DNA of 64,000 bases from Hyphomicrobiales bacterium (GCA_900473185.1 UCKU01000007.1:20118-84117), one strand, 5' to 3'; shown: positions 33,271 to 42,798, numbered from the stretch's first letter. The notes: generated by a model from the letters alone, not told the origin. Numbers and translations: made by a program.

Positions 33271-34761
33271 CTATGCAAGCATCTTGCCTGTCCGGCGCAG
33301 ATTGTCGTGCCAGCCGAGCGCTTCCTCAATCAGATGCGGCGTTTGCCCGCCGCGCAGCAGCGCCCGCTTGTAATAATCCGCAAGTAACTCGCGATAATTC
33401 GGATGTGCGCAGTTGGCGATGATGACTTCTGCCCGTTCCCGCGGCGCCAGGCCGCGCAGATCGGCAAGGCCGATTTCCGTCACGAGGATATCGACATCGT
33501 GCTCGGTATGGTCGACATGGCTGACCATCGGCACGACGCGTGAAATCGCGCCGTCCCTGGCGAGCGACTTCGTCACGAAGATCGACATATAGGCGTTGCG
33601 GGCGAAATCGCCGGAGCCCCCGATACCGTTCATCATGTGCGTGCCACCGACATGGGTCGAGTTGACATTGCCGTAAATGTCGAGTTCCAGCGCCGTGTTG
33701 ATGGCGATGATGCCGAGGCGGCGGATGACTTCGGGATGGTTGCTGATCTCCTGCGGGCGCAAAATCAGCCGCCGCTTGTAGCGCTCGATCGCGGAAAATA
33801 CCCGCAAATGCTTCTCCGTCGAGAGTGTCATGGAGGACCCGGAGGCGAAATTCAGCTTGCCGGCATCCATGAGATCGAAGGTCGAATCCTGCAGCACCTC
33901 GGAATACATGGTGAGATCGTGGAAGGGCGTTTCTGTGAACCCCTGGAGCACCGCGTTGGCGATCGTGCCGATGCCTGCCTGGAGTGGCAAGAGGCGCTCC
34001 GTCAGCCTGCCATGGCGCACCTCGTTGAGCAGGAATTCGGTGAGATGACCGGCAATCGCATTCGTCTCCGCATCCGGCGCCTCCACCGTGGAGGCGCTGT
34101 CGCTGCTCTGCGTGAGGACGATCGCCGCGATCTTTTCCGGCGGGATTGGAATGAAGGGCACGCCGATGCGGCTGTCGGGGGCCACGACCGGGATCGCCTC
34201 GCGGCTTGGCCGCCTGGTCGGGATATAGATATCGTGCAGCCCTTCGAGCGCCTCCGGCTGCGACAGGTTGATCTCGACGATCACCTTCGGCGCCAGGATG
34301 GCGAAACTCGCCGAATTGCCGACGGAGGTGGTCGGCACGATACCGCCGTCCTCGGTGATCGCAGTCGCCTCGATGACGGCGACGTCGACGGGTGCCAACT
34401 GGCCGCTGCGCAGGAACTCGACCGTTTCCGACAGGTGCTGGTCGATGAACATCACCTCGCCGGCGTTGATCGCCTTGCGCATGACGGCATCGGACTGGAA
34501 GGGCATGCGGCGGGCAATGGCGTGGGCTTCGACAAGCGTCCTGTCGAGATTGTTGCCGAGCGATGCGCCGGTCAGCAGCGTAATCTTCAGCGGATCGCGC
34601 TTTGCCCTTTCCGCCAATGCCAGCGGCACCGCCTTGGCCTCGCCGGCTCGCGTGAAGCCGCTCATGCCGACAGTCATGCCGTCGGTGATAAGCTTCGCGG
34701 CCTCGTCGGCATTGACGATGCGATCCCAGAGGGTCTTGCTACGAAGACGATCCTTGAACAT
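33271..34761 (-). CDS. Acetyl-CoA hydrolase / succinyl-CoA:acetate CoA-transferase
   Basis: CoA-transferase family I protein of 496 residues (Cat1/AarC type). It moves CoA between acetate and succinate, or hydrolyses acetyl-CoA. GMSGFTRAGEAKAVP near the start, the glutamate of TMYSEVLQDSTFDL (probable CoA-thioester nucleophile region), and GGTHMMNGIGGSGDFARNA are family blocks. Cotranscribed after the Usp gene (13-base gap), so under the Fnr box at 35669. Confidence 0.9.
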   Translation of the reverse strand: MFKDRLRSKTLWDRIVNADEAAKLITDGMTVGMSGFTRAGEAKAVPLALAERAKRDPLKITLLTGASLGNNLDRTLVEAHAIARRMPFQSDAVMRKAINAGEVMFIDQHLSETVEFLRSGQLAPVDVAVIEATAITEDGGIVPTTSVGNSASFAILAPKVIVEINLSQPEALEGLHDIYIPTRRPSREAIPVVAPDSRIGVPFIPIPPEKIAAIVLTQSSDSASTVEAPDAETNAIAGHLTEFLLNEVRHGRLTERLLPLQAGIGTIANAVLQGFTETPFHDLTMYSEVLQDSTFDLMDAGKLNFASGSSMTLSTEKHLRVFSAIERYKRRLILRPQEISNHPEVIRRLGIIAINTALELDIYGNVNSTHVGGTHMMNGIGGSGDFARNAYMSIFVTKSLARDGAISRVVPMVSHVDHTEHDVDILVTEIGLADLRGLAPRERAEVIIANCAHPNYRELLADYYKRALLRGGQTPHLIEEALGWHDNLRRTGKMLA

Positions 34762-34774
34762 GGCCGGTCAGTCC

Positions 34775-35599
34775 CTAATGCGACAACAGGATGGGCAGCG
34801 TGATATTGGTCAGCACGGCCTCGGTTGCTCCGCCGAGCACGAATTCACGCAGGCGCGAATGGCCGAAGCCGCCCATGACGAGCAGATCGGCACGCCACTC
34901 GAAAGCCTTGGTCTGCAAGACTTCGCCAATCGGCGCGCTGCCTGCATGCGCCCTCACCGTCTCCGCCATCACCCCGCTCTTGAGCAGATTCTCGACAAGA
35001 TGGTCGCCCAGATCGAATTTGACCGGCTTCTCGTCGATGACGGAGAGCAGGCAGACCTTGGACGCCCGCTCCAGGAAGGGCGAGGCGTCATGGGCAGCGC
35101 GCGCGGCGGCTCTGCTGCCGTCCCAGGCGATAGCGACGTGATCCAGCCTCCCGCCAAACGGCGCGGCGGGATAAAGGATGAGCGGCCTGCCGGAGGCAAA
35201 CAGCACTGCCTCAACGATTGGACGGGAGACACCCGCCGATTCCAGAAGCACGAGATCGTAGGCACGCGATGTTTCCGCAAGCACTTCAGCGACGAAAGGC
35301 TCACCCGCCTTGATCTCGCGTAGACGCACATCGACGGAGGCGGCCTTCGCCTGATCGAGCGCCTTTTGGGTCAGTACCGAAGCGCGCTTGCGGCTCAGAG
35401 CCTCGGCATCCCGCGCCATCTTCGCGGCGTCGATGATCAGCGACGATAGCGCATTGGAAACATCGGGAATCGTGATCTCCACCGCGCAGACCGTGAGTGT
35501 CGCCTGCATGTGGTGAGCAAGTGCGACCGCATTGGCAATCATGAACTCGGAAGTCATATCCGGATAGGTGAGGAGTGGAAGAAAGAGATGTTGTTTCAT
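34775..35599 (-). CDS. Universal stress protein, two Usp domains
   Basis: A 274-residue tandem Usp protein. The second domain is the better preserved (VAIAWDGSRAAARAAHDASP; then LLVMGGFGHSRLREFVLGGATEAVL, with the G-2x-G-9x-G(S/T) ATP motif). The first half is degenerate. First gene of a two-gene operon with the CoA-transferase. Confidence 0.88.
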   Translation of the reverse strand: MKQHLFLPLLTYPDMTSEFMIANAVALAHHMQATLTVCAVEITIPDVSNALSSLIIDAAKMARDAEALSRKRASVLTQKALDQAKAASVDVRLREIKAGEPFVAEVLAETSRAYDLVLLESAGVSRPIVEAVLFASGRPLILYPAAPFGGRLDHVAIAWDGSRAAARAAHDASPFLERASKVCLLSVIDEKPVKFDLGDHLVENLLKSGVMAETVRAHAGSAPIGEVLQTKAFEWRADLLVMGGFGHSRLREFVLGGATEAVLTNITLPILLSH

Positions 35600-35668
35600 T
35601 GGGAGACTCCGAACGGAAAATAATCAGACCAGATCCTCATCACTCTCGCATCCGTTCGAAGCCTCGCA

Positions 35669-35682
35669 TTGACATGTCTCAA
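35669..35682 (-). promoter_or_regulatory. Fnr/FixK-type box for usp and CoA-transferase operon
   Basis: Plus-strand TTGACATGTCTCAA (minus TTGAGACATGTCAA). Class-II start near 35634, 35-base leader to the usp ATG. Confidence 0.72.
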
Positions 35683-35711
35683 TTCTCGGAGGCAGTCGTC
35701 ACGGCACGCAC

Positions 35712-36974
35712 TCATGTCAGAAGAAAACCCGCAAGTCCGGCGAGAGCCGCTGCAGCGGTTGCGATCGCCAGACGAACTGCGTAGGCGGGGCTCCCCATGA
35801 TTGCCGCCAGAACAGCTTTTGCGAGAAGATTGGCGAAAGCCGCGACCGCTATGGCACGGGCGGCCGCATCCGCTGAGAGCTGGATCGACGCCAGTTTCGC
35901 AACCGAAAGCGTGATCGCGTCGAGATCGCCCAGTCCTGTCACGAAGGCGAGGACGGGCAGCGATCTTGTTCCGAAGACGACCAGGGTCGCCCGCGTCAGG
36001 ATTGTCACGACGGCGAGAACTAGAGCAAAACGCAACGCCACCATAACCTCGAGCGGGTTTCGCGGCGAGAAGTTGGGACTGTCTTCCGGACGCCGCAGCG
36101 CTCCGACGAGGCCGCCACCGATAGCAAAGGCTGCAGCCGCTGGAGCGAGCAATGGCGCAAGCTCCCACAGAACCGCCGGCGCAATCACGCCGCAGATCAG
36201 AAGCGCCCGGGTGAGGGATACCGCTCCAGCCAGCATCGCCCCTGCCGAAAGCAGGGACGAGAGCGCAGGCACCTGGATTGACTGGCGGGCAAAGGAAAGT
36301 GTCAACGCCGTCGAGGAAACGATGCCGCCGCTTGCGCCGGTCATCAGGATTCCGGCGCGTGCGCCGCTGATCTTGATCAGGATGTAACCAAAAAAAGAGA
36401 CGGCGCCCACGAGGATCGTCATCATCCAGAGCTCGAAGGGATTGATCGCCTGCCAGGGATCGATCGCCTTGTCGGGCAGGATGGGCAAGATGACGACCGT
36501 CATCGTCAGCAGGATCAAGGCGGCCCTGAGTTCGAGCCAGGTCAGCCGCCGAAGAAACCCATGCAACGGTTCGCGCGCCGCCAGAAGCACCGTTATTGCA
36601 ACGGCACTCGCTGCAGTCGTCGTCATGTCGGCAACCACGGCGCTCAAACCAAGCACGAAAACCGATATAGCGGCAATGGCAGCGGTCGCGCTGTAATCCT
36701 CGTCGCGCGCCGCCTGCATGGAGCTGAAAACGAGAATTGTGATGCAAAAGAACACAAAGACGATCGTCGGCAGGATCGGCCCTGTTGCGGGCTGAAGGAA
36801 GCCGCATAGGCCGCCAAGGAAACTTGAAAGGCCATAGGTGCGAATGCCTGCGACCCTTCCGCCCGGTGCCACCTCGCGCTCCTGCCAGCCGCGCTCGATG
36901 CCGACGAGGATGCCGATCGCAAGCGCCAGGCTGAGGCGCTGGAATGCTTCCGTTGTCATCAGCAATGTCATCAT
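35712..36974 (-). CDS. MgtC/DUF4010 family membrane protein
   Basis: Membrane protein of 420 residues, about a dozen helices. The N-terminal MgtC/SapB domain starts with FQRLSLALAIGILVGIERGWQER, and the C-terminal half is DUF4010. Function in this family is not settled (ion homeostasis or stress). It follows the SPW gene by 29 bases and probably shares its Fnr-type promoter. Start chosen at the ATG nearest the first conserved helix. Confidence 0.82.
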   Translation of the reverse strand: MMTLLMTTEAFQRLSLALAIGILVGIERGWQEREVAPGGRVAGIRTYGLSSFLGGLCGFLQPATGPILPTIVFVFFCITILVFSSMQAARDEDYSATAAIAAISVFVLGLSAVVADMTTTAASAVAITVLLAAREPLHGFLRRLTWLELRAALILLTMTVVILPILPDKAIDPWQAINPFELWMMTILVGAVSFFGYILIKISGARAGILMTGASGGIVSSTALTLSFARQSIQVPALSSLLSAGAMLAGAVSLTRALLICGVIAPAVLWELAPLLAPAAAAFAIGGGLVGALRRPEDSPNFSPRNPLEVMVALRFALVLAVVTILTRATLVVFGTRSLPVLAFVTGLGDLDAITLSVAKLASIQLSADAAARAIAVAAFANLLAKAVLAAIMGSPAYAVRLAIATAAAALAGLAGFLLT

Positions 36975-37003
36975 TGGCTGGTCCAGTCGCCGTGGCCTGT
37001 TCT

Positions 37004-37360
37004 TCAGCGGCGCGCGGACGGTTTCGTACCGTAAAGTGCCGATATGCCGAGGACGACGAGAAGAATGCCGCAGATCAATGCATTCCAAACAAAGGGCGGC
37101 TTTCCGGCGTCACGGAGCATCCACGGCGAAGCGATAAGCCAGATACCGATCAGGAGGTTAACCCATTCCTCCCATAAGCGGTAGGATGCGAGTGCCGTCG
37201 CGCCCAGGATGGCGACGGCAACTCCGCAGACCAGGAAATTCCAGGCCGCGGCCCCGAAAGGAACGGAATCCGGGCTGAAGCTTCCGAGTGCCCAGGGGGC
37301 GGCGATAAGCCATATCCCGACGACAAAGGCGGCGTGGTCTTGCCAGCGACGACGATCCAT
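37004..37360 (-). CDS. SPW-repeat membrane protein
   Basis: A 118-residue membrane protein with two SPW repeats, each a helix pair with IWLIAAPW or IWLIASPW. Start at the ATG before DRRRWQDHAAFVVG. Function unknown, often found among stress genes. The Fnr-type box at 37413 fits its start with an 18-base leader. Confidence 0.82.
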   Translation of the reverse strand: MDRRRWQDHAAFVVGIWLIAAPWALGSFSPDSVPFGAAAWNFLVCGVAVAILGATALASYRLWEEWVNLLIGIWLIASPWMLRDAGKPPFVWNALICGILLVVLGISALYGTKPSARR

Positions 37361-37412
37361 TTCTAGGTCTCCCTGCTCCTGTAAAGCCAATCACGACACG
37401 CGCCTCGGCTCA

Positions 37413-37426
37413 TTGAGCTGGATCAA
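37413..37426 (-). promoter_or_regulatory. Fnr/FixK-type box for the SPW-MgtC operon
   Basis: Plus-strand TTGAGCTGGATCAA (minus TTGATCCAGCTCAA). Class-II start near 37378. Confidence 0.72.
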
Positions 37427-37480
37427 CATCTCCCGTGAGGGGAAGTCTGCATAAGAGCGAAGAACGGGCGCGAGCCGTCT

Positions 37481-37494
37481 TTGACAACCGTCAA
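37481..37494 (+). promoter_or_regulatory. Fnr/FixK-type box for the second alcohol dehydrogenase
   Basis: TTGACAACCGTCAA, perfect TTGAC/GTCAA palindrome; start near 37529, 20-base leader. It is the last such box in the window. Confidence 0.8.
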
Positions 37495-37548
37495 TGCCGG
37501 TTTGCCGCGATTTCAGCATCATGGCATCATGAAGATGAGGAACGGTTC

Positions 37549-38532
37549 ATGAAAGCTATGATCCTTGAGGCAATCGGGATGCCCTTGCGTCCGGTCGACC
37601 GGCCAAATCCCCTGCCCGGAAAAGGACAATTGATGTTGAGGGTCGAGGCCTGCGCGGTGTGCAGGACCGATCTTCATGTCTGCGACGGCGATCTTCCGAA
37701 CCCGAAGCTGCCGCTCGTTCCCGGCCATGAGATCGTCGGCATCGTCGAGGCTGTCGGGGAAGGAATAGCGCCGTCGCGCGTGGGGCAAAGGGTCGGCGTG
37801 CCCTGGCTCGGTCATACATGCGGCTGCTGCTCGTTTTGCAGGAGCGGAGAGGAAAATCTTTGCGATGAGCCGCAATTTACCGGCTATACCCGCGACGGAG
37901 GCTTTGCCACCCATGTCGTTGCGGATGCCGATTACGCCTTTGTGCTCGACAGCCAGGCCGATCCCGTCGCCCTTGCCCCGCTCCTCTGTGCCGGCCTGAT
38001 CGGCTGGCGTTCGCTGAAGAAGGCCGGCGACGGCAAGAAGATCGGGCTCTACGGGTTCGGCGCGGCCGCGCATATCATCGCGCAGATCTGTCGGTGGCAG
38101 GGCCGCGACGTCTATGCGTTCTCGCGCCCCGGCGATGTGGCGGCGCAACGCTTCGCACTCGGTCTCGGCGCCGTCTGGGCTGGAGGCTCGGACGAGCGCC
38201 CACCCGTCGCGCTCGATGCGGCGATCATCTTTGCACCGGTCGGCGAACTCGTGCCGGCGGCGTTGAAGGTGGTGCGTAAGGGGGGCCGGGTCGTCTGTGG
38301 CGGTATCCACATGAGTGATCTGCCCGCAATACCCTACGCGCTGATCTGGGGCGAGCGAAGCGTGGTTTCGGTCGCCAATCTGACGCGGAAAGACGCCGAG
38401 GAATTCTTCCCCGTCGCCCGCCAGGCAGATGTGCGCACCCACACGAAAACCTATCGGCTAGTAGATGCCAATGCGGCGCTTGACGATTTGCGCGCCGGCC
38501 ACCTGAGCGGAGCGGCTGTCCTGATACCTTGA
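37549..38532 (+). CDS. Zinc-dependent alcohol dehydrogenase, second copy
   Basis: Zinc alcohol dehydrogenase of 327 residues, of the AdhA/NADPH-type branch. Zinc-binding ACAVCRTDLH, GHEIVG, structural-zinc CGCCSFCRSGEENLC, and a Rossmann region beginning GLYGFGAAAHIIAQI. It is only distantly like the copy at 29285. The ATG at 37549 is set by family similarity and by the promoter box. Confidence 0.9.
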   Translation: MKAMILEAIGMPLRPVDRPNPLPGKGQLMLRVEACAVCRTDLHVCDGDLPNPKLPLVPGHEIVGIVEAVGEGIAPSRVGQRVGVPWLGHTCGCCSFCRSGEENLCDEPQFTGYTRDGGFATHVVADADYAFVLDSQADPVALAPLLCAGLIGWRSLKKAGDGKKIGLYGFGAAAHIIAQICRWQGRDVYAFSRPGDVAAQRFALGLGAVWAGGSDERPPVALDAAIIFAPVGELVPAALKVVRKGGRVVCGGIHMSDLPAIPYALIWGERSVVSVANLTRKDAEEFFPVARQADVRTHTKTYRLVDANAALDDLRAGHLSGAAVLIP

Positions 38533-38801
38533 AAGGCACCGCAATCGCGGAACGGCAATCGCCGCATAGTCCGAATTCGCTCGATGCTCTCCGACCTGAG
38601 ACAGGCGAAGAACTGCACCGAAGAGAAGTCGCGTCGTGCCTTTAACGAACTCGGCCGGTCGCCTTGAGCGGGATCGAACCCCAGATCAATCAAGCGAAAG
38701 CACCAAACGGATGCCGGAGATTCTGCGGGTCCACATATGCGAGAAAGCCTGGTGGTCACCCGCCAAGCCTTCTCGGGTCCTTCGAATGCGGATGGTAGAT
38801 A

Positions 38802-40184
38802 TTACGGCGACAATTCCTCCAGAACGCGTCCCTTGGTTTCGACCGCGAAGAGGGCCGTCACCAGGGCGCCGACCAGCAGGATTGCGGCAAAAGCGCCGAA
38901 GACATACTGGATGCCCATCGATGACATGACCCAGCCTACCGCGATAGGACCGGCAGAGGACCCGAGACGCAGCCAGGCGCTACCTGTGCCCGTGCCAATG
39001 GCGCGAAGGCGGGTCGGGTAGATCTCCGCCGAATAGAGGTAGAGCGAGAAGGTTACGGTCTGGACGATGGCGTAGGCGAGACCGGCGAGGATGAGAACCT
39101 GGATCGCCGACGTCGCACCCAGCCAGGCGAGGATGACGAGCGGGATCGGTGCGATCAAAAGGGCGCCTGTATACCAGCGCTTACGGCCGACTTTGTCGAT
39201 GAGCAGTGCGCAGATAACGGCCGCAATCACGCCACCGACCGAGGTGACAAAGCCGTAAAAAATACTGGTTTCAAGCGGCAGGTTGAACGTCTGGCGATAG
39301 AGGGTCGGAAGCCAGGTGATCGTGCCATTGGCGACCATATAGGCGCAGAACCACATGGCCCAGATCGACAGGGTGCGCTTCAGGTAAATGCCCTGGAAAA
39401 GTTCGCGCCAGTCGGATCTGCGGCGGGCAGGAGCGGCCACGACTTTCGGCTCCGGCAGTTCCTTGCCGCCGGCACGGGCGCTGTTCTCCAACTTGGTGAC
39501 AATACGGTCGGCTTCCTCATAGCGGCCGTTGGCGACCAGCCAGCGGGGTGATTCATGGAGGAACCAGCGCAGGGGGATCATGAGGCTTGCAGGGACCAGG
39601 CCGACGACAAACATCGCCTTCCAGCCGTAGACCGGGACCATGAAGTAGCCGATCAGGCCCGCGCCGACGAGGCCGAGAAGGAACATGACCTCATACAGCA
39701 GGAAAAAGCGGCCCCGCCCCTTCGAGCCGATCAGTTCGTTGATATAGGCACTCGCGACCGGAACTTCGCCGCCGGTTCCGATGCCTTGGACGAAGCGGAA
39801 TGCCATCATCATGCCGGCGCCGGCTGCGAAGAGGCATGCGACGTCCATGCTGACGAATAGCAGGATCGTAAATAGCAGCACTTTCAGGCGGCCGATCCGC
39901 TCAGCGAGCCAGCCAAAGCAGACAGCGCCGATCAATTGTCCGAGGTATCCCATCGACAGGATCATTCCCGTCTGTCCCGGCGTCAAACCCCATTCGCGGA
40001 CAAGAACCGGCATCGCATAGGCGATGGCGATCACGGTATAACCGTCAAAGAATGTCGCGGCGCCAACGATGTTTCGGGCCCAGAACACCTCACGGGTCAC
40101 TGGCAACCGTTCAAGGCGGGCGCTGATTTCTGCTTGCGGATCGACAACCGGTGACGGCGCGGTTATGCGCTGTTCCATATTCAT
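38802..40184 (-). CDS. MFS transporter, sugar/aromatic-acid type
   Basis: Twelve-helix MFS carrier of 460 residues. GWLAERIGRLKVL (loop 2-3), RFVQGIGTGGEVPVASAYINE, PESPRWL-like ESPRWLVANGR and LIDKVGRKRW are family motifs. GGGAGGAAA precedes the ATG. Near the DapA-like lyase and a LacI regulator, so uptake of a sugar acid or related carbon source is likely; substrate unknown. Confidence 0.88.
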   Translation of the reverse strand: MNMEQRITAPSPVVDPQAEISARLERLPVTREVFWARNIVGAATFFDGYTVIAIAYAMPVLVREWGLTPGQTGMILSMGYLGQLIGAVCFGWLAERIGRLKVLLFTILLFVSMDVACLFAAGAGMMMAFRFVQGIGTGGEVPVASAYINELIGSKGRGRFFLLYEVMFLLGLVGAGLIGYFMVPVYGWKAMFVVGLVPASLMIPLRWFLHESPRWLVANGRYEEADRIVTKLENSARAGGKELPEPKVVAAPARRRSDWRELFQGIYLKRTLSIWAMWFCAYMVANGTITWLPTLYRQTFNLPLETSIFYGFVTSVGGVIAAVICALLIDKVGRKRWYTGALLIAPIPLVILAWLGATSAIQVLILAGLAYAIVQTVTFSLYLYSAEIYPTRLRAIGTGTGSAWLRLGSSAGPIAVGWVMSSMGIQYVFGAFAAILLVGALVTALFAVETKGRVLEELSP

Positions 40185-40388
40185 GTTTTCCTCCCTGTGC
40201 CCGGCCCTCTCCCGGCCTGGCTTCGAACCTACACGTTGGATGGCTCACTTCGGGATCCTTTTGGGTACGGCCATGGATCCGGAAGGAACGGCTCTCTCGT
40301 CGGCGAGGTATGCACGGCGTAACAGACCGTGCGACTGCGGCGGCGCGTCACTCCCGATGCGACCGCAATTTTCCTCCCCTAAGAAGAC

Positions 40389-40411
40389 GCCCCCGTTTGA
40401 ACGACGGGGGC
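40389..40411. terminator. Terminator hairpin between dapA-like gene and MFS gene
   Basis: GCCCCCGT and ACGGGGGC form an eight-base GC-rich stem around seven bases, with TTTCT on one side and a T-rich stretch on the other strand. Confidence 0.7.
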
Positions 40412-40419
40412 TTTCTCAG

Positions 40420-41367
40420 TCACTCCGCTGCGATTAACTGGTCGACCCGGCCGATGCCCGCGGCCTCGAAGGCGGCGAAGATTTCGGCCTCTGCCTTTTC
40501 GCCGAGATTCTTCAGCGGCTCGCGGATGGTGGCATGGTCAAGCACACCACGATGGACGAGGCCGAGCTTCAGGGCCACGGTTCCTTCCATGTGGGAGCCA
40601 CGGTGATAGACGGCACGGGTGACCGGAAGGAGACGTTCGAAGATCTGGCGGGCTTGCGGATAGTTTTGCGCCTTTCCTGCCTTGATCAGGTCGATCAGCA
40701 GCTCCGGTGCAATATTGCCGTAGCCGACAAGCAGGCCGTCAACGTCGAACATGGTCGGCAGCAGCCATTCGTCATGGCAGCTCAGGATCTGCAGGTTCGG
40801 GTTGGCCTTCTTGAGTTCCGGAATCTCGACGTACCAGCGCTTCATGTTGCGGACGCCGTTCTTGGTGGCAACGACACCGTCCTGGGTCGCAATCGCAAGC
40901 TGCGTGTCGATATCGTAGGAAGCCTTGGTGGCATCCGGATACTGGAACAGGATGCACTGCAGGCCTGATTCCTGCCAAATCGCCTTGTAGCGATCCTGTG
41001 GCGCGCCTTTTTGAAATCCGAAGCGCAGCCAGCCGTGGTTCGGGTAGACCAGCGCGCCGGTCGCGCCTGCAGCCTTGCACTTCTTGGCTTCTTCCGCCGC
41101 GACCTTGGTGCCCTCACCGGTTATACCTGCAATGATGGGAAGTTGACCATTGACGGCTTCAACATAGGTGCGGATGAGCTTCAGGCGCTCTTCCTCAGTC
41201 AGGAACGTACCTTCGCCGGCATGGCCAAGAATGACGAGGCTCTTCACGCCGTCCATGCCGGCAAGCCACTTGGCGATACGGGCATTGGCCGCGTAGTCGA
41301 CCTCTCCGTCGCGGGTGAATGCGGTGACGGGTGCCGGGCTCAGGCCTCTCAAATCCATTGCTTGCAT
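40420..41367 (-). CDS. DapA/NAL-family lyase or aldolase
   Basis: Class I aldolase of the dihydrodipicolinate synthase/N-acetylneuraminate lyase superfamily, 315 residues. The Schiff-base lysine is in GVVATKNGV (about residue 164); GHAGEGTFLTEEER replaces the usual GTTGE, and LFQYPD the usual YN-P, so it is not true DapA. AGGAGGAG stands upstream of the ATG. Divergent from the LacI gene across a shared operator. Confidence 0.88.
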   Translation of the reverse strand: MQAMDLRGLSPAPVTAFTRDGEVDYAANARIAKWLAGMDGVKSLVILGHAGEGTFLTEEERLKLIRTYVEAVNGQLPIIAGITGEGTKVAAEEAKKCKAAGATGALVYPNHGWLRFGFQKGAPQDRYKAIWQESGLQCILFQYPDATKASYDIDTQLAIATQDGVVATKNGVRNMKRWYVEIPELKKANPNLQILSCHDEWLLPTMFDVDGLLVGYGNIAPELLIDLIKAGKAQNYPQARQIFERLLPVTRAVYHRGSHMEGTVALKLGLVHRGVLDHATIREPLKNLGEKAEAEIFAAFEAAGIGRVDQLIAAE

Positions 41368-41427
41368 CGGGGTATCTCCTCCTAGATAGCCGCTGTCCGC
41401 CTATGCGATCAGCGATGGGATCGTTAA

Positions 41428-41441
41428 TGGGAACGTTCCCA
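41428..41441. promoter_or_regulatory. LacI-family operator
   Basis: TGGGAACGTTCCCA is a perfect 14-base palindrome with the central CG of LacI-family sites, 61 bases before the lyase start and 92 before the regulator. Confidence 0.75.
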
Positions 41442-41532
41442 CTATCGTTTCCGATTTTGCTGGAGTCAACATTTTTTTTAATGCATGCTTGAGGCCTCAA
41501 TCGCGAGAACGCTGCAGATGGGAAAAGGTGAA

Positions 41533-42579
41533 ATGGATTCAAAGGCCGAAGAAGGCAACCGCCAGACACGCGTGACCATCCTGGATGTTGCGTCGGCCGC
41601 AGGCGTTTCCAAATCCACGGTATCACGCATCCTCGACGAGCGGCTTCCCCGGTCCGACAACGAAACCTCGCGCCGCGTTCGCAAGATCGCGGAAGACATG
41701 GGTTATGTCCGGGATGTCTCAGCTGCGAGCCTGAGACGCGGCAACACGATGACAGTCGGCGTGATTGTTCCCCGGCTAACCGATACGGTCATGGCGATGC
41801 TCTACGAGGCCCTGGCGAAGGCGTGCAGCAAAAGCGGTCGCTTTGCCATTGTCGCGACGACCGATGACAAGCCCAAAGCCGATCGACTTGCCGCCGAGTC
41901 ACTTCTAAAGCGTGGCGTTGACGGATTGATCCTCTCGACCGCGCGCGAGGACGATGACTTTCCTGATGAGCTGGTGGCCCGGGGCGTGCCTCTTGTCCTG
42001 GCTCTGCGGACCGACGGACGGAGCCTTTCTTCGATTGGCGACGACCGGTTGGGTGGTTATCTGGCGACGCGCCACCTCCTGGACCTTGGTCACCGTCGTA
42101 TCGGCGTGATCGCCGGTCCCTCATACGCCTCCAGCGCGCTCGGACGCGTCGAAGGCTACAGGCAGGCATTGGAAGAGGCAGGGGTTTTGCTCCGTTCGGA
42201 CTACATTGTTCCGTCGACCTTCGGGATCGACACCGGAGCAGATGCGGCCGAGCAACTCATGCGCTTGGCAGATCGTCCTACCGCGATTTTTGCCGTGAAC
42301 GACAACACGGCGATCGGCGCTCTTTCCGGTCTTTCGCGCCTTGGGATTTCCGTACCCAACGATGTTTCGGTCGTTGGATATAACGATATTCCTATCGTCA
42401 GCCATCTTCCAACCCCGCTGACGACACTGCGCGTCCCCTTTGAGCAGATTGCATCAAACGCGTTGGATCTGCTCACAAGTGGCGCTGTTTCGGCAGAGGA
42501 CCGGATCCGCGTTTCGGCGCCGACCCTCATACCCCGAAAGTCCTCCGCCAAGCCCCCCGCTTCCATTGCAACGCAATGA
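41533..42579 (+). CDS. LacI-family transcriptional regulator
   Basis: LacI-type repressor of 348 residues. HTH at about 12-35 (VTILDVASAAGVSKSTVSRIL), hinge near 55, then a periplasmic-binding-protein-like sensor domain (VGVIVPRLTDT, NDNTAIGALSGL, VSVVGYNDIPI). Probably controls the divergent lyase and MFS genes from the operator at 41428. The ATG at 41533 has AAAGGTG upstream; an ATG five codons earlier is possible. Confidence 0.9.
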   Translation: MDSKAEEGNRQTRVTILDVASAAGVSKSTVSRILDERLPRSDNETSRRVRKIAEDMGYVRDVSAASLRRGNTMTVGVIVPRLTDTVMAMLYEALAKACSKSGRFAIVATTDDKPKADRLAAESLLKRGVDGLILSTAREDDDFPDELVARGVPLVLALRTDGRSLSSIGDDRLGGYLATRHLLDLGHRRIGVIAGPSYASSALGRVEGYRQALEEAGVLLRSDYIVPSTFGIDTGADAAEQLMRLADRPTAIFAVNDNTAIGALSGLSRLGISVPNDVSVVGYNDIPIVSHLPTPLTTLRVPFEQIASNALDLLTSGAVSAEDRIRVSAPTLIPRKSSAKPPASIATQ

Positions 42580-42798
42580 CGTCGCTGATCGGCCGGCAGT
42601 TCCAGTGCTACGGTTAGGAGCCGCCCCGAAACGAACCGGTTCCTCGTTTTCTCAAGCAGCTCAGCCGTTGGGGACGGGAGCCAGTATCCGCCACTATCAA
42701 AGGTGACTACGTTACTCTTGTTTTTCCTTGGGCAAGCAGGTTATACCGCCCGCGCCCTTAGAATTCCCATTTTGGGGTTCGAAGAACAGGAAGTTTTC

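Noticed and set aside
38533..38801. A further Fnr box upstream of the MFS region
   Set aside because: Only isolated half-sites (TTGAGCGGGATCGAA and ATCAATCAAG) were seen, not a palindrome with correct spacing.
42580..42798. Possible cobalamin riboswitch before the FecBCD-type importer
   Set aside because: I looked for the conserved B12-box segments and did not find them; only scattered GC-rich bits.
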